Source: Thereva unica (taxonomy: Eukaryota > Arthropoda > Insecta > Diptera > Therevidae). Taken from it: a stretch of DNA of 64,000 nt. The position numbers and the translations under genes were made by a program. This document shows positions 19,403 through 31,002 of this stretch, piece after piece; the stretch's first letter is position 1; each line of letters begins with the position of its first letter. Location: positions 237,047,143 through 237,111,142 of the forward strand of contig OX465281.1 of the NCBI GenBank assembly GCA_949987705.1, written 5' to 3'. Below the pieces are notes generated by a model. It was not told where the DNA came from. It did no database searches and was given only the letters and a program-made list of their open reading frames with translations.

Positions 19403-22400
19403 ATGAACATGTTGACTAAAGTTCATAGTTTAAGAAACGTTTCAAAATGTGCAATAATTCGTTGCATGAGTGTTCAAGTGCAGGTAATCATCAATGGTGA
19501 AAATTCCAGCATTAAGAATAAACTTGTTAAATGCTTAACTAGTCTCAAAAAATTACTTTTTACTAATTATGATAATTAAGAAGAGATTTACTTATTTGGA
19601 AGAGTTACCTAGAATTTTTATCACAAAAAAAAATTGTTTTGAAAAAGTTTTCTAAGAAAGGCTTAAAAAATTCGGCGCGCTATCAGTGTTATCATTTCTG
19701 AAAAATCAAACAAAACATGTTTTGAAAATACGGTTTGTTATTGTTGTTATATCAGAGACAAAGTTAATATATGGGCTCTCGAGTATTATATAAAAATTCT
19801 ACCAAAAACCTGCTCTGTATAAATTTTGGAGTTCTTCGGTCAATGCAGGATTATTAATCTTTGATTTACTAGCTTATTAGTGGTTATTGATATTATTCGA
19901 GCCGGATTTTGTGAAAAGTTTATTCAAGGATTTAATATTCAATAAAATTCTTCTGAAAACACAAGTTTTGTTGTTGGTCACGTGGATATTAACTTGTTCG
20001 ACAAATAGACGTAACCCCTCTTTATACTGGGTGGTATACTTTATACTGGGTGGGTTTGTTGAGTGGTAGAACAACAAAAATTATAACATAAACAACAAAG
20101 AAAAACAATTCTTATCACAAAGTTGACAATCTTGATAAAGAAATGTTTTCTTCTGTGCCAACCAAAAATATTGATTAGATATGTCTAGATGATTAAATTG
20201 ATAAACGTGATTTTCTATTATGGATGACAAGCAATTTGATTTTTAAACTCATCAACTTGTCTGAGTTCCTCTCTCTCTGATATTCGTTTTTTTTTTTTTT
20301 TAACTTCCCAGTATAGGAAGTTATTGTATTCGGTCCGAAAATCGAAATCGAAAATTTCAACGTAATTTCATCTTTCAAGGTCCCAGGAGCATTTTAAGCA
20401 AAAAATTGGGAGGAAGTATGTGTGTGTGTGTGTGTGTGTGTATGTGCGTACGGATGTGGTCATTTTTTCCTGCACGATATCGCGCGAACCAAAACTGATA
20501 TCGACTTCGTTGAGGTGTCGTTCGAAGCGTATTAACCGAAATATGATCTGAAAAGATTTTCATAAAATTCGGTCCAGCCGTTTTTTTGTTTAAGCAACGT
20601 AAGTGATTTTTGTACCTACACAATATCGCCCGAACCACGAAAGATATTGACTTACTTGAGGTGCCGTTCGAAGCGTATTAGCGACAATATAATCTGAAAA
20701 GATTTTTATAATATTCGGTCCAGCGGTTTTTTGATTTAAATGACATAAGTGATTTTTGTACCTGCACGATATCGCGCCAACTATAAAAGATATCGACTTA
20801 GTTGAGGTGCCGTTCGAAGAGTATTAACCAAAATATTATCTGAAAAGATTTTCATAAAATTCGGTCGAGCCGTTTTTTTGTTTAAGCGGCGTAAGTGATT
20901 TTTGTACCTGCACGATATCGCCCGAACCACGAAAGATTTTGACTTACTTGAGGTGCCGTTCGAAGCGTATTAGCGACAATATAATCTGAAATTTTTTTTA
21001 TAATATTCGGTCCAGCGGTTTTTTGGTTTAAATGACTTAAGTGATTTTTGTACCTGCACGATACCGCGCGAACTAAAAACTATATCGACTTCATTGAGGT
21101 GCGAAAAACATTAATTCATCAATTTTATATACATTTTCGTCATCCTAATCTTGTAAGTGCGCACATTTAGTTTGACATTTTAGCGAAAATATTGATAAAC
21201 AATTGTGACAAATTCTCGGTATTATAGATAATACTCTATATCGTGGGTTTAAAAGCAGAAATCACTAAGTCAAAAACCATAGTTTTTAGTAAATCGATAT
21301 TTAAGATGTTTGTGTCTCTGAAAATTTTGTAATGGCATATAATAGTAATCGGCTCAGTATACATTGTTTTTTAGATTTCTTAGTTTAGTTTACAAAAGAA
21401 TTGAAATAATTATTTAATTCTTATACTGGATTTTTAGATTAAAATGAAAAAACGCAACGACTTAATGAGTTTTGGCAGAAATGATTTTGTAGTTTTGTGT
21501 CATTATGGACAAGGTAAATCCGAAACTAATCCCCTAAAAACCTTAACAATATTAGTTTGCGGGCTATAAGGTATTGCCAGTATAAAGTTGGCATTATAAG
21601 ACTTACTTTAGTATAAAAAACTAAAAACTTGAAAAATTGTACTTAGTGAATTCTGCTTGTAAACTAACGATATTGCCTATTGTTCATTTATTATTAAAAT
21701 ATCCAATCATATATTCAACATCCATCATACTGGGAAGTTGATCGTGTGGACCGAAAGGGTCGAACCCACATCCCAACTAGTTTTTTTTTTTATGTGACAC
21801 ACTAGAGACTTAGGGAAGGCCCCTTTGTACTGTCGACCATGTATTTTATTTTTTGGAAATGTCGAACAGCAGCTCTAGTCGGAAGATAGAGAGAGAAGTG
21901 AAAGAAAGAACTGTCACAACCTAGCTGCGGTATTTTTATTTCACCTACTCCCAACCATTTCGCGACTCTGACATCGGGGCATCGAGAACAACTCGCTGGA
22001 GTGTTATGCCTCCTGAAACGAGTTGAATCTCATCAACCAACCGATGACATGCGCTTGGTGGAGCGGGGAAGAGAACTAGTGAAGGTTATGACAGGAGGAA
22101 TCAGGAATGCAAAGAGGGAAGAAGAAAGAAGGAAAGTTATGTAGGCGGGAAATTGGAAAAGGCTAGGACCGTGGCACCGCCGGGAATCGAACCCGGAACC
22201 TCTGGGGATAGTAGTCAGGCGCCTTACCCCTAGACTACCGAGGCCCGTTTGTAGACCCTTTAGACTCTAGGATTCTTCTAGAAGTCTAGGATTCTGTAAT
22301 ACGGAGTGAGACTGGCATCTGGGTAAGTAAATAAAACCTCGGTCAGTGATATTCTCAACTGATGTGCATTTGATCTGCATTTTCACTATTCATCCATCGA

Positions 22401-25400
22401 ATGTTGAATGTTTTTACTTGCGCTTGCTGTTGATTAAGGTACATGGCCCAAAATCATTCAGATATTTACGAACGGTAAATAGTCATCTTTATCAAACATA
22501 TCGAGAGGCGTGTCAACGTTTGAGCTTATTGGAGGACCATTTCCAATGGGACCAAACAATCGCTGATTTCGTAGCCACATCGAATGTACATACATCAAAT
22601 AAGAAGCTATTCGTCATCCCGGAACAAATACAAAGGATGACATGTGAGAAGACATATTGCATCGCGTACGAAATACATTACACAATCCGGGAATGGCAAT
22701 GTGTGACGAAATATACAAGGAAGGACTGGTCAGCATTAAGGATTTGTGCGTGATGATAGCAAATAAACTATTAATTCAGGTTGCCGGTTGCAAGAACTGA
22801 ACGGTGAGCATCTAATATGCTATTGCTGAATGGTCAACAAAAAAATGCTTACGAAACATTGATGCAATTGGTGGACAACAACACTGGTGGAATCTTTTTC
22901 CTGGATGCCCAGGTGGAACAGGAAAAACATTCGTTCTTTCGCTGATTCTGGCCACAATTCGATCGCGAGCTGACATTACACTAGCTCGCGCAGTACCCGC
23001 AATAGCAGCGAAGCTATTAGACGGAGGACGACGTATTCCTATTGACTTTGAACACTACGGAAACTCCAACGTGCAACGTCACCTGTAGCAATGCAATAGG
23101 AAGACTGTTGATTGAATGCAAAACGATTCACAGGCCTGCAAGGTTTTTTTCTTTTCAATTTAATAGTCGTATTTTAAGTATTTTTTCGCGCTGAATCCGA
23201 ATCCGTTGGCCAAATTGCCCTATCACGTCAGGATTTTGAGCAATCCTAACCTAAAAGTGCCAAAAAGCGTGTTTTTTGCACTTTTGCGCGTTAAATATCT
23301 CAAAACTATGGAATGATAGGGCAAATCTGACAACGGGATCGTTTTCAGCATGCCAAAATCTATAGAAAACCATGTCGAAAGCGTGAAATTTGACAACACT
23401 TTTTTTGTAATACTGAAAAGAAAAACTTCTTGGCGCGAAATCGACGATTTTTATTAAGACATGTTATCATCGTTGCACCTCGTTTTTTCTTTTCAGTATT
23501 ACAAAAAAAGTGTTGTCAAATTTCACGCTTTCGACATGGTTTTCTATAGATTTTGGCATGCTGAAAACGATCCCGTTGTCAGATTTGCCCTATCATTCCA
23601 TAGTTTTGAGATATTTAACGCGCAAAAGTGCAAAAAACACGCTTTTTGGAACTTTTAGGTTAGGATTGCTCAAAATCCTGACGTGATAGGGCAATTTGGC
23701 CAACGGATTCGGATTCAGCGCGAAAAAATACTTAAAATACGACTATTAAATTGAAAAGAAAAAATAAACCGTTTTTTGCAGGCCTGTGATTTGGAACGAG
23801 TGTACAATGGCGCACAAGAAATCAATTGAAGCATTAACATCTCACTGATATTCGACGCAGCAACAATATCTTGGGTGGTCTAGTGATTTTGTTGGCAAGA
23901 GAATCAGACAAGCTATGCCAGTGATTCCTCGTGGGATTGCTGCAGATGATCTCAATGCTTGACTGAAGGCATCAACGTTGTGGAGGTACCTGACAATATT
24001 GTCGTTGACCACGAATATGAGAGTTCAGCTTCAAAAATATCAAAGTGCTGAATAATGGTAACGGAAAAGTCTCAATAGGTGCCACCGACAAGGTTTATAA
24101 CGATAAGGGGGTGATTTCTGCCAAATCGTGGATTCACAAACAGCTCTCATCGACAGTGTGTTCCCCGAAGTATATCGAAATCATCGTGATCACGCTTGGC
24201 TCAGTAAACGCGTAATGCCTGCCGCAAAGAATATCGATGTCAACGCATTGAATTTCACCATTCGATCGCAAATTACCGGAGATTAAGTGTCATACAAATC
24301 AGTTGATTCCACCACTAATCAAGATGATGTCGTGAGTGGAGTTTTTGAATTCCAGGAATAAGTCTCAGGAACAATCCTTCAATGTTTGTGACCTGAATTT
24401 GAAGAATCCATGTTTTTCGCATGGCCAATTGTATGTAGCGTGATCACGTGTCGGCAAACCAACTTCTTTATTTGTATATGGATTACCGACACGTGAATCG
24501 TTACGATTACATTAAATTCAACAAGATGATACTAACTTCAATTTATTCATATCAAGAAGAAAAGGAGGATCTAAAAAAGGAAGTCGTTGTAGCCATATTT
24601 CTGCTGGATGTAAAGGAGAAAAGGTACATGTTATCGGATGTATAGGAAATATGGATTGAGTTCATCATGAAATTAAGAAGGGTGCTTTTAAGAAGCCAGA
24701 GATTTTTGAAATTGTTTAGTCCCAATTTGAAATGGTTTATTCCCAATTTGAAATTGTTTGAATCCAATTTGAAATTGTTTGTTTCCAATTTGAAATTGTT
24801 TAGTTCTAATTTGAAGTTGATAAGGTAAACATAAAAATAATCGGCAGCGGTACCGAAGAGGTGATCACTCGTCAGACACCTCTATCAGGGACGGCGCTTT
24901 CATAGGTGCGAATGGTGCACTTGCACCGGGCGCAATTTGTCGGGGGCGCAATTTCTGAAATTAAGATTTAAAAAAAATTAAAACTATGAAAACAAAATTG
25001 AAAAGTATTGTCACGGGTGCAAGAAATTACGCAAATTTGCCCAATTTCTGTCCCTGTACTTTCCCATGCAAGAGAAAACGGGGAAATTTCCTCGTGCGGG
25101 AAGTTTCCAGAGATTTTACTTTCGATATTCGAGAAATTCGGAGAAAAACTATGAGAGAGGAATTTCTCGGAGCACTTTTTGAAAAAAGTAAAAAGAACGA
25201 TATCCACTCACACAAAACAAAAATTGTTCTGATGGCTCTGTATTGTGTACTGCTGTTTATCGTGATTGATATAAACTTGAGGGCGCTGTTGCTGCACTTT
25301 TAAATTCTGTTTCAAGAATTTTTAAAAGAGGTTAATGAACGAAATGAGGAGAACAAAATCCTTGTGGCGCTGAACTCCTCTTTAATTGCTCTTTTTTCTT

Positions 25401-28340
25401 TGTTCCCTTATACTCCCTGGCTTTACTGGCCTCAGTTCAATCAAGTTCAAATCAATCCATATAAGTAACTTCACCGGCTGGCATGTTCAGTTTATGCAGT
25501 TTATGCAGCTTTATGCTTGCTGCTTTTTCGCCAGAAGTTAGAAATGCAAAAGCTTACTAGAATGATATTCCATTATTCCAGTTGGTTACTCTCTTTTGAG
25601 CGAGCTTTTATGTTCAATCTCAATGTCATGTTCTGTTGGGTAAACTCAGGCTTTATTTTTCCTGAGTTCAATATGTGAAAATGTAGGGGAGCTTAGGAAA
25701 ATATTGAAATTCAGTACACCAATTTGCTCGAACTTGCACAGTTTGGCGGTGTAGCCTGGGTATTACAGTCTAACAAATTACACGGAGCAACCAAGCAAGC
25801 AACCAGTCTAACAATTTCACACGGAGCAACCAATAAAAATAGGCTGTAATCGTCTCCTTTTGAAATTCGATGAATTATTGCATGAGTTTTCACAAGAGTC
25901 AACTTTTCCAATAAGCTATACTTTAGAATGCTTTATCTTGTTGCTTTTAACATTAATTTTCCCTTCCGCCATTTATTTTCTTCTCTTTTCCTAGTAAAAA
26001 GGAGACAAAAAACAACAACTAGCATTTGGTCGATTTGCCAAATATGAAACAGAAAAAATCGAGAAGCTTTCTTTGCCGAGTCGATCTATCGTCGCGAGAG
26101 ACGAAATACGGCCCCTGCCCGACCCATCGTCCTCGCATATTCTCTTCTTGGCAAACGACGTTTTCAGCGGATTTTTTTTTTGGTTGGATTTCTACCCATA
26201 CGAAACTTCTTATCTATGTAATCTTTTTTGTATGCTATACGCATTATTATGGTGCAATCTCAAATTTTGCTCAAACTATGAAAATTATTTCTCCCATTCA
26301 GTGAGTTTTTGTCTCCTTCACTGCGTTCAAAAATGAACAGCTTATAGGGCGCAATATGGTATAGTGCACCGGGCGCAAAAAACGCAAGCGCCGGTCCTGA
26401 CCTCTATTAAATGAAAATAAAAAATGGAGTCCAAAATCAATCCATCGATCATTAAATTTTGGCAGGGTATTTATTAAGTTATTGTAATTTTAGTTTTCGG
26501 GCGCATACCCAATTTCATTGCTGATATCGTATTACAAAATTAAAACTTTATTCTATTGAATATTTTAACTATCATAACTTTTTATAATTTAAAACAGCCG
26601 CAAGAACGAGTATATGAAAGCCAGCATGAATCTTTTGAAGAAGAGTGGCATGCAGCCAAACCATATAGTGAAATTCCAGGACCATCGAGAGTAGGCCTAG
26701 TTAGGGCATTTTTGCCAGGAGGTATAACTTTACAGCAAATTACAAATATTATTGTTAACCATTTCTTTAAATAATAGGTAAATATTACAAGGTAAATCCT
26801 GTTGAGATGTTTGAGAAAGCAAGACAAGAATATGGAATTATCTACAAACTTCCTGGAATGTTTGGGAAACCCGATATGGTTATATCGCTGGATCCACGTG
26901 ATCTGGAAAAAATTTTCCGTACTGAAGGTCCTTGGCCAGAGCGTATGATGATGGCGTCCGTTAATCACTTCCGTACCGTTGAAAAGGCTGACTTTTATAA
27001 AAAATCACCTGGTTTAGTTATAGAGTAAGTCTTGCTATCAGCAATCTACACTTAAATATTGAGAACTTTCTTCGGTAATTAGAAAAGGTGAACAATGGGG
27101 TCAAACCAGAACAGCAGTCAACCCAGTTATGATGCAACCAAGGACTGTTACGCAATACATAAAACCAATCGATTCCGTGGGGGTTGATCTAATTGAACGG
27201 TAGTCCTAGTAAATGAATTCCTTTATTTAACAAATTAAATTTTATTATTTTCAAGAATGAAGCAGATAAGAGATCCAAAAACCCTTGAGCTGCCTGCGAA
27301 TTTCGACAATGATCTACAGCATTGGGCTCTAGAATCTACGGGAATCATAGCTTTAGATACTAGGCTCGGCTTGCTAGACAAGTCTATTGATAATCCAGAT
27401 GCTAAACGATTGATGAAAAATATAAGACGATTCTTTCATCTTATTTATGAGTTAGAAATTAAACCAAATATGTCACGTTTCATAGCTACTCCTGACTTTA
27501 AGGAAATGATGCAGGTCCAAGCTGCACTGCAAGATATTACGTCGCGGTATGTCGACAAGGCTATGGAGCGTCTAAAATCTGAAACATCTGACAAACCCGA
27601 TCATGAAAAAGGAGTACTAGAACGACTAGTAGCTGTTGATAAGACTGTTGCAGTTGTTATGGCCACTGATATGCTTATGGTTGGTGTTGATACGGTAAGA
27701 AAAACTAAAAATATTGAGTGATAAAATAGCATAATTAATTTTTGTTACACAGACAACTGCAGCCCTATTATCTTGCATATACTTACTCGCCAAAAATCCA
27801 AAGAAACAGAGAAAACTATTTGAAGAACTTAAAACAATTATGCCAACAAAGGATACTCCTCTAACTAAAGACAACATGCTTAATTTGCCATATCTAAGGG
27901 CATGTTTAAAGGAAACTCACAGAATCCACCCTGTTACGGTTGGAAATGGTCGAATAACTACCCAGGATCTAGTTCTTAGCGGATATCAAATTCCAAAGGA
28001 AACCAATATTATGATGCCATCACAGCTTTTGTTGATTGATGAGAAAAATTACCCTCGACCAAAAGAATTCATTCCAGAACGATTCTTAAGAGATCAGACT
28101 AAAAATTCAGAATGTCCTCCTGCTAAAACTGCACATCCTTTTATTTATTTGCCTTTCGGTTTTGGGCCAAGGATGTGCGTTGGTAAACGAATGGCGGAAA
28201 TGGAGATTGAAGTTGTTTTGTGCAGGATATTTAGAAATTTCCAGGTTGAGTATCATTACAAGGATATCGAATTTGAGTCAACTGGTATTAATATTCCAAA
28301 GGGTGATTTTAAGTTTAAGTTAATCGATATTAATGAATAG
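19403..28340 (+). CDS. P450-3: CYP12-like mitochondrial cytochrome P450, complete
   Basis: Predicted 531-residue paralog of P450-2. Exons: 19403-19483, 26598-26721, 26778-27024, 27083-27199, 27256-27694 and 27753-28340, all GT-AG and all the same length as in P450-2. Exon 1 gives the same basic, acid-free presequence apart from one Val-to-Ile change. Motifs: WGQTR in exon 4, VGVDT+TAALLSC across the exon 5/6 junction, KETHRIHP, FIPERF and FGFGPRMCVGKR. SRS5 reads VGNGRITTQD. Even the short introns 3-4 are almost identical to those of P450-2, indicating very recent duplication or gene conversion. Intron 1 is 7.1 kb because of a repeat element, a SINE, a Helitron remnant and a hAT element. AATAAA at 28482-28487 is a plausible polyadenylation signal. 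Confidence 0.93.
20302..21739. mobile_element. AACTTCCCAGTAT-ended element with tandem repeats
   Basis: Begins AACTTCCCAGTATAGGAAG (itself a hairpin) and ends with the inverted form ATACTGGGAAGTT. Intron 1 of P450-5 has neighbouring sequence without this block, so it is an insertion. It holds a TG microsatellite (about 20418-20446) and a tandem array. No transposase frame is seen, so the class is unknown. Confidence 0.55.
20450..21100 (+). repeat. ~145-bp tandem repeat, about 4.5 copies
   Basis: The phrase TTTTGTACCTGCACGATATC recurs (with changes) at about 20462, 20611, 20754, 20899 and 21046, giving spacings of 143-149. Each unit also has GAGGTGCCGTTCGAAG and ATTCGGTCCAGC. Units differ by scattered substitutions, so the array is not brand new. 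Confidence 0.8.
21781..22247 (-). mobile_element. tRNA-headed SINE with LINE-like 3' tail
   Basis: Read on the minus strand from 22247: a tRNA-like head with box A (TAGTCTAGGGGTAAGG region) and a perfect box B (GGTTCGATTCC), then an unrelated body, then CCGACTAGAGCTGCTGTTCG and a 3' A-tract (T-tract at 21781). The same 3' end occurs alone at 9586-9730, consistent with a SINE borrowing a partner LINE's tail. The head cannot be a working tRNA because the anticodon stem does not pair. Confidence 0.7.
22346..24490 (+). pseudogene. Helitron helicase pseudogene
   Basis: Remains of the PIF1-type helicase of a Helitron rolling-circle transposon, in several frames with many stops. Recognisable blocks in order: GGPFPMGPNN, PGGTGKTF (Walker A, about 22905-22935), SLILATIRSRADI, AKLLDGGRR, then after an insertion AMPVIPRGIAADD, LKASTLWRYL, LTTNMRVQLQ, NIDVNALNF, YKSVDSTTNQDDVV and CFSHGQLYVA..SRVGKPTSLFVY near the end. 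No Rep/HUH part was found, and part of the helicase after DDVV is missing. Split by a foldback at 23129-23788. Confidence is high for family, low for element ends. Confidence 0.85.
23129..23788. mobile_element. 660-bp foldback (giant hairpin) element
   Basis: Outer inverted ends CACAGGCCTGCAA and TTGCAGGCCTGTG. Inside, two arms of about 280 bases (23146-23430 and 23487-23765) are near-perfect reverse complements around a ~55-base spacer. It interrupts the Helitron helicase. Flanking ATT on both sides may be a 3-bp target duplication. The coding-looking frame at 23461-23658 is just an arm. Confidence 0.85.
24886..26399. mobile_element. Non-autonomous hAT element
   Basis: Inverted ends CAGGGACGGCGCTT and AAGCGCCGGTCCTG, with further subterminal GTGCACyGGGCGCAA motifs on both sides. 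A perfect 8-bp duplication ACCTCTAT flanks it at 24878-24885 and 26400-26407, which is diagnostic for hAT. The ~1.5-kb interior has no recognisable transposase. The 105-codon frame at 24986-25303 has no known domain. A piece of the outer MITE seen in the Tc1 element recurs at about 26038-26112. Confidence 0.85.
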
Positions 28341-28900
28341 ATTTAATTAATTACTGTATGCATAGAGTGTAATTATTAGTCAAATTTAAACCGCTTATAA
28401 TATGTTGTATTCACTACACTTTCTAATAGGTGTTTTGATGTAAATTAAGCATGTTAAAATTATGGTGAATTTGATTACATCAATAAAAGTTTTATTTAAT
28501 CATGTTATTTGGTTGAGTTTTTCTACCTTTTTTAGCTATTACAAACGGTTGTAACGCCTTCTTTAAATAAGGCGATGTCATCGAACAGTTGACTCGAAGA
28601 GGCATGAATTAGTACTATAGAGGGCTTAGTTTTCTGCCACGTTCATGTCTTTTTAATCACCCAACCACCCAACGCTAATTTTCGTAGGTTCACTAAAGTA
28701 TTTTGTTCTAATACGAATTTTATAGGGTTCCCGAATGATTTGTCGAAACTTGAACCAGTACAGTAGCTCATATTACTAACTTTTATTAATCCAGGGAGAT
28801 GATGAGTAAATGGACTCAAATAGCACCTGTTTGTTCGAAATGTTGGAGGCCGCCATAAATTTATTTGCCCAACAGGTTATTGAGGCTTGTTGTAGAAGTG
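28341..28900. repeat. P450-3 3' flank = left arm of an inverted duplication
   Basis: Aligns, inverted, with 35810-36919 downstream of P450-5, minus the MITE and hAT relic there. Shared landmarks include CATAGAGTGTAATTATTAGTC-type sequence, GTAACGCCTTCTTTAAATA and GAGGCCGCCATAAATTTAT. Confidence 0.7.
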
Positions 28901-30335
28901 GATAATATTCCAAACTCTAGACCATTAACATTCATCTTATCATGGCCAAATCATTTGGCATCTTTTATGAAGGGCATTTTATGATAAGCGAATCAATAAT
29001 CAATGTCTCGTAAATCTTTGAGAACACAAACAAAATAAATTACAATATCATTAGCTGGAACCCGGTGCGCATTACTGCACCCATAAGCAAACAGCATGGC
29101 GTGCTCCAAAATTATTGAGAATCTGAAAATCGCTTTTTTCATGGGTAATGAGAGTCTCAGAACGAACTACGAAAGTACATTCGAAAATAGAAATGTGCCA
29201 TTTCGTTTGATTAAAGACCCAAATCAGCCACTAGTTTATAATTCCAATTACAATTCAACAATCTCACTGCCACTCTTGTCATGGTTTCTAAAAAACTTGA
29301 TATGAATTTGTCATTGCTATTGTTGTCAAAATGGATGACGAAAAATTGATAGAAATAGTGAGCAATAACGACTTTCTATGCAACAAAAGTGAGAGGGACT
29401 CCAAAAAATTACGAAAGACTATACAATGAACAGTCAATGTCAAAACACTGCTTATTCAATGGATTCTACTACGCGTTCTCTAAAAAAAACACTGCAGCAT
29501 ATACTGCACAGTGCACAGCGCACGCATGCAGTTCTGGCATAAATTTAATATTAATATAGGGTATGGCCTCCTTGGTTTAAAATTACATCATAAATTCTAT
29601 TTTCTAAACGACTTCTAATTTCTAAATATTAAATCTAGTGGATTTTTAACCAACGCTGTCCTTATTGCAGTCCCGTTCTTTAATGGTTACATATTGTGCA
29701 GAGCATTAGACTTCTCTCGTGAGCTAGCCCCACAGGCTCTCTGTAATGTTGGGATCTGGTCACTGATGACCACTCCAGTTTCACTACGTTATTGGCCGTA
29801 ACCAATCCTTACCCACCCTAACTTGAAAAATCCATGACCTACCTTAATTTATTTGTTCCACTACCGGTTTAACATCTCCTAATATGTCCCGGTACCGTCC
29901 TCCTGTCTGAATCCCTCGATGAATTTAACTTCACTGGCCCTCTAACTGCAATGGTTCCCTATAACATTCTTCTTCTAGTATCGACTTCCTTCCGTATTTT
30001 TCGACGTCCTTAAGTAAATTAGTAATGACTTGGGGGCTTCTACCCAATGTAACACTGATTTTCCTGTTAAATTACCCATTTGCGTTTGCGTACGTTTCAC
30101 TCGATTAGATCAGTTAGAAAATTGTGGTTTATTATTCTTTGCCATTGGTTTGAGACTGCCACGATTATAGAGATGGGGCTCAACACTCAAGGCACATCCG
30201 TTTAGTGAACAATTCTTTTTTACCTTTTCAGGGGCCTCAACTTTCTAACAGAAAGAGAAAATTGACTTGGGACCTAAATTTCTGTTGGACCCGCCATTAC
30301 ATTTGTAGTTGTTACGCCAAATGTCTTCAATGAAC
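28901..30335. other. Intergenic, mostly unrecognised
   Basis: A dispersed repeat occupies about 29044-29310 (head TAGCTGGAACCCGGTGCGC, with a 69-codon open frame), the same family as in intron 1 of P450-2 and P450-5. From 29320 to 30335 I see no gene or repeat boundary. Confidence 0.4.
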
Positions 30336-30440
30336 AAATTATTATCGTAATTCTTTTAAATAAATCCCTCCAATTTTTTCAACAACTCCATTCTTCGTAT
30401 TAAGTATTTCAGTGATAGCATAACTTGGAAAGCCTTACGA
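30336..30440. repeat. Inverted copy of P450-4 upstream sequence
   Basis: Reverse complement matches 33910-34030, upstream of P450-4 (shared: CTTCGTATTAAGTATTTC, AACAACTCCATTC, ATTATTATCGT). The right copy has an extra 14 bases (ACTTAGTACTTAAT). The two copies bracket P450-4. Confidence 0.65.
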
Positions 30441-30838
30441 ACTTGTAGTACAAAAGAGCGGCACCTGAGTTTGCGCTTTCACATAAATATTTGCAGAATC
30501 ATCGGAGTCGAAAATAACTTCACTACCGAGGATTTCAATCGAAAATTGACTGAACCCAGAAGGATAGCTCGAAACATTGTTCGATGTAAATATTTTGAGG
30601 ATGCCCTATTTAAGCGTTTGAAGAAATCTGAAAATCTAAATACATATATAAAAATCACAGTGTTTGTTATAGAGCCCCTACGAAACGGGTTGTCCTATTT
30701 TTATGAAATTTTTGTGTATATTTGGAAGGTTTGAGAATAGATCGTAGGCTATTTTTTACGCCTAGGTGATAAGGATGGCCCTCAACCAAAACGAACAGCT
30801 GTAAAATCTAAAAAATTTGTAATTTTGGGATTTTTCAC

Positions 30839-30997
30839 TTCAGTTCAGTTGCAATAGCTTCATGGCCTACCTATTGTTTGATAGCTGCGTAAATGTAAAA
30901 TTATTATTAAATTGAATGTATCCATTTAATGACAATTTCAAATTTACGCAGCTATCAAACAATAGGTAGGCCATAACGCTATTGGAACTAAACTGAA
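30839..30997. mobile_element. 159-bp foldback MITE
   Basis: Arms 30839-30898 and 30938-30997 are near-perfect reverse complements (GGCCTACCTATTGTTTGATA and its inverse) around a ~40-base AT-rich loop. Non-coding. Confidence 0.8.
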
Positions 30998-31002
30998 ATA
31001 CA

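Noticed and set aside
20418..20446. CRISPR-like or other direct-repeat array near 20.4 kb
   Set aside because: The repeats are a TG microsatellite and a 145-bp eukaryotic tandem array. Unit length and lack of unique spacers rule out CRISPR.
22174..22246. tRNA gene on the minus strand
   Set aside because: Box A and box B are good and the acceptor arm mostly pairs, but the anticodon stem has mismatches and the sequence runs straight into a SINE body with an A-tail.
23461..23658. 65-codon open reading frame
   Set aside because: It is one arm of the 660-bp foldback. The other strand of the opposite arm gives the same sequence.
24986..25303. 105-codon ORF inside the hAT element as a possible captured gene
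   Set aside because: No recognisable domain, ordinary composition for this AT-rich region, and no second copy in the window to show constraint.
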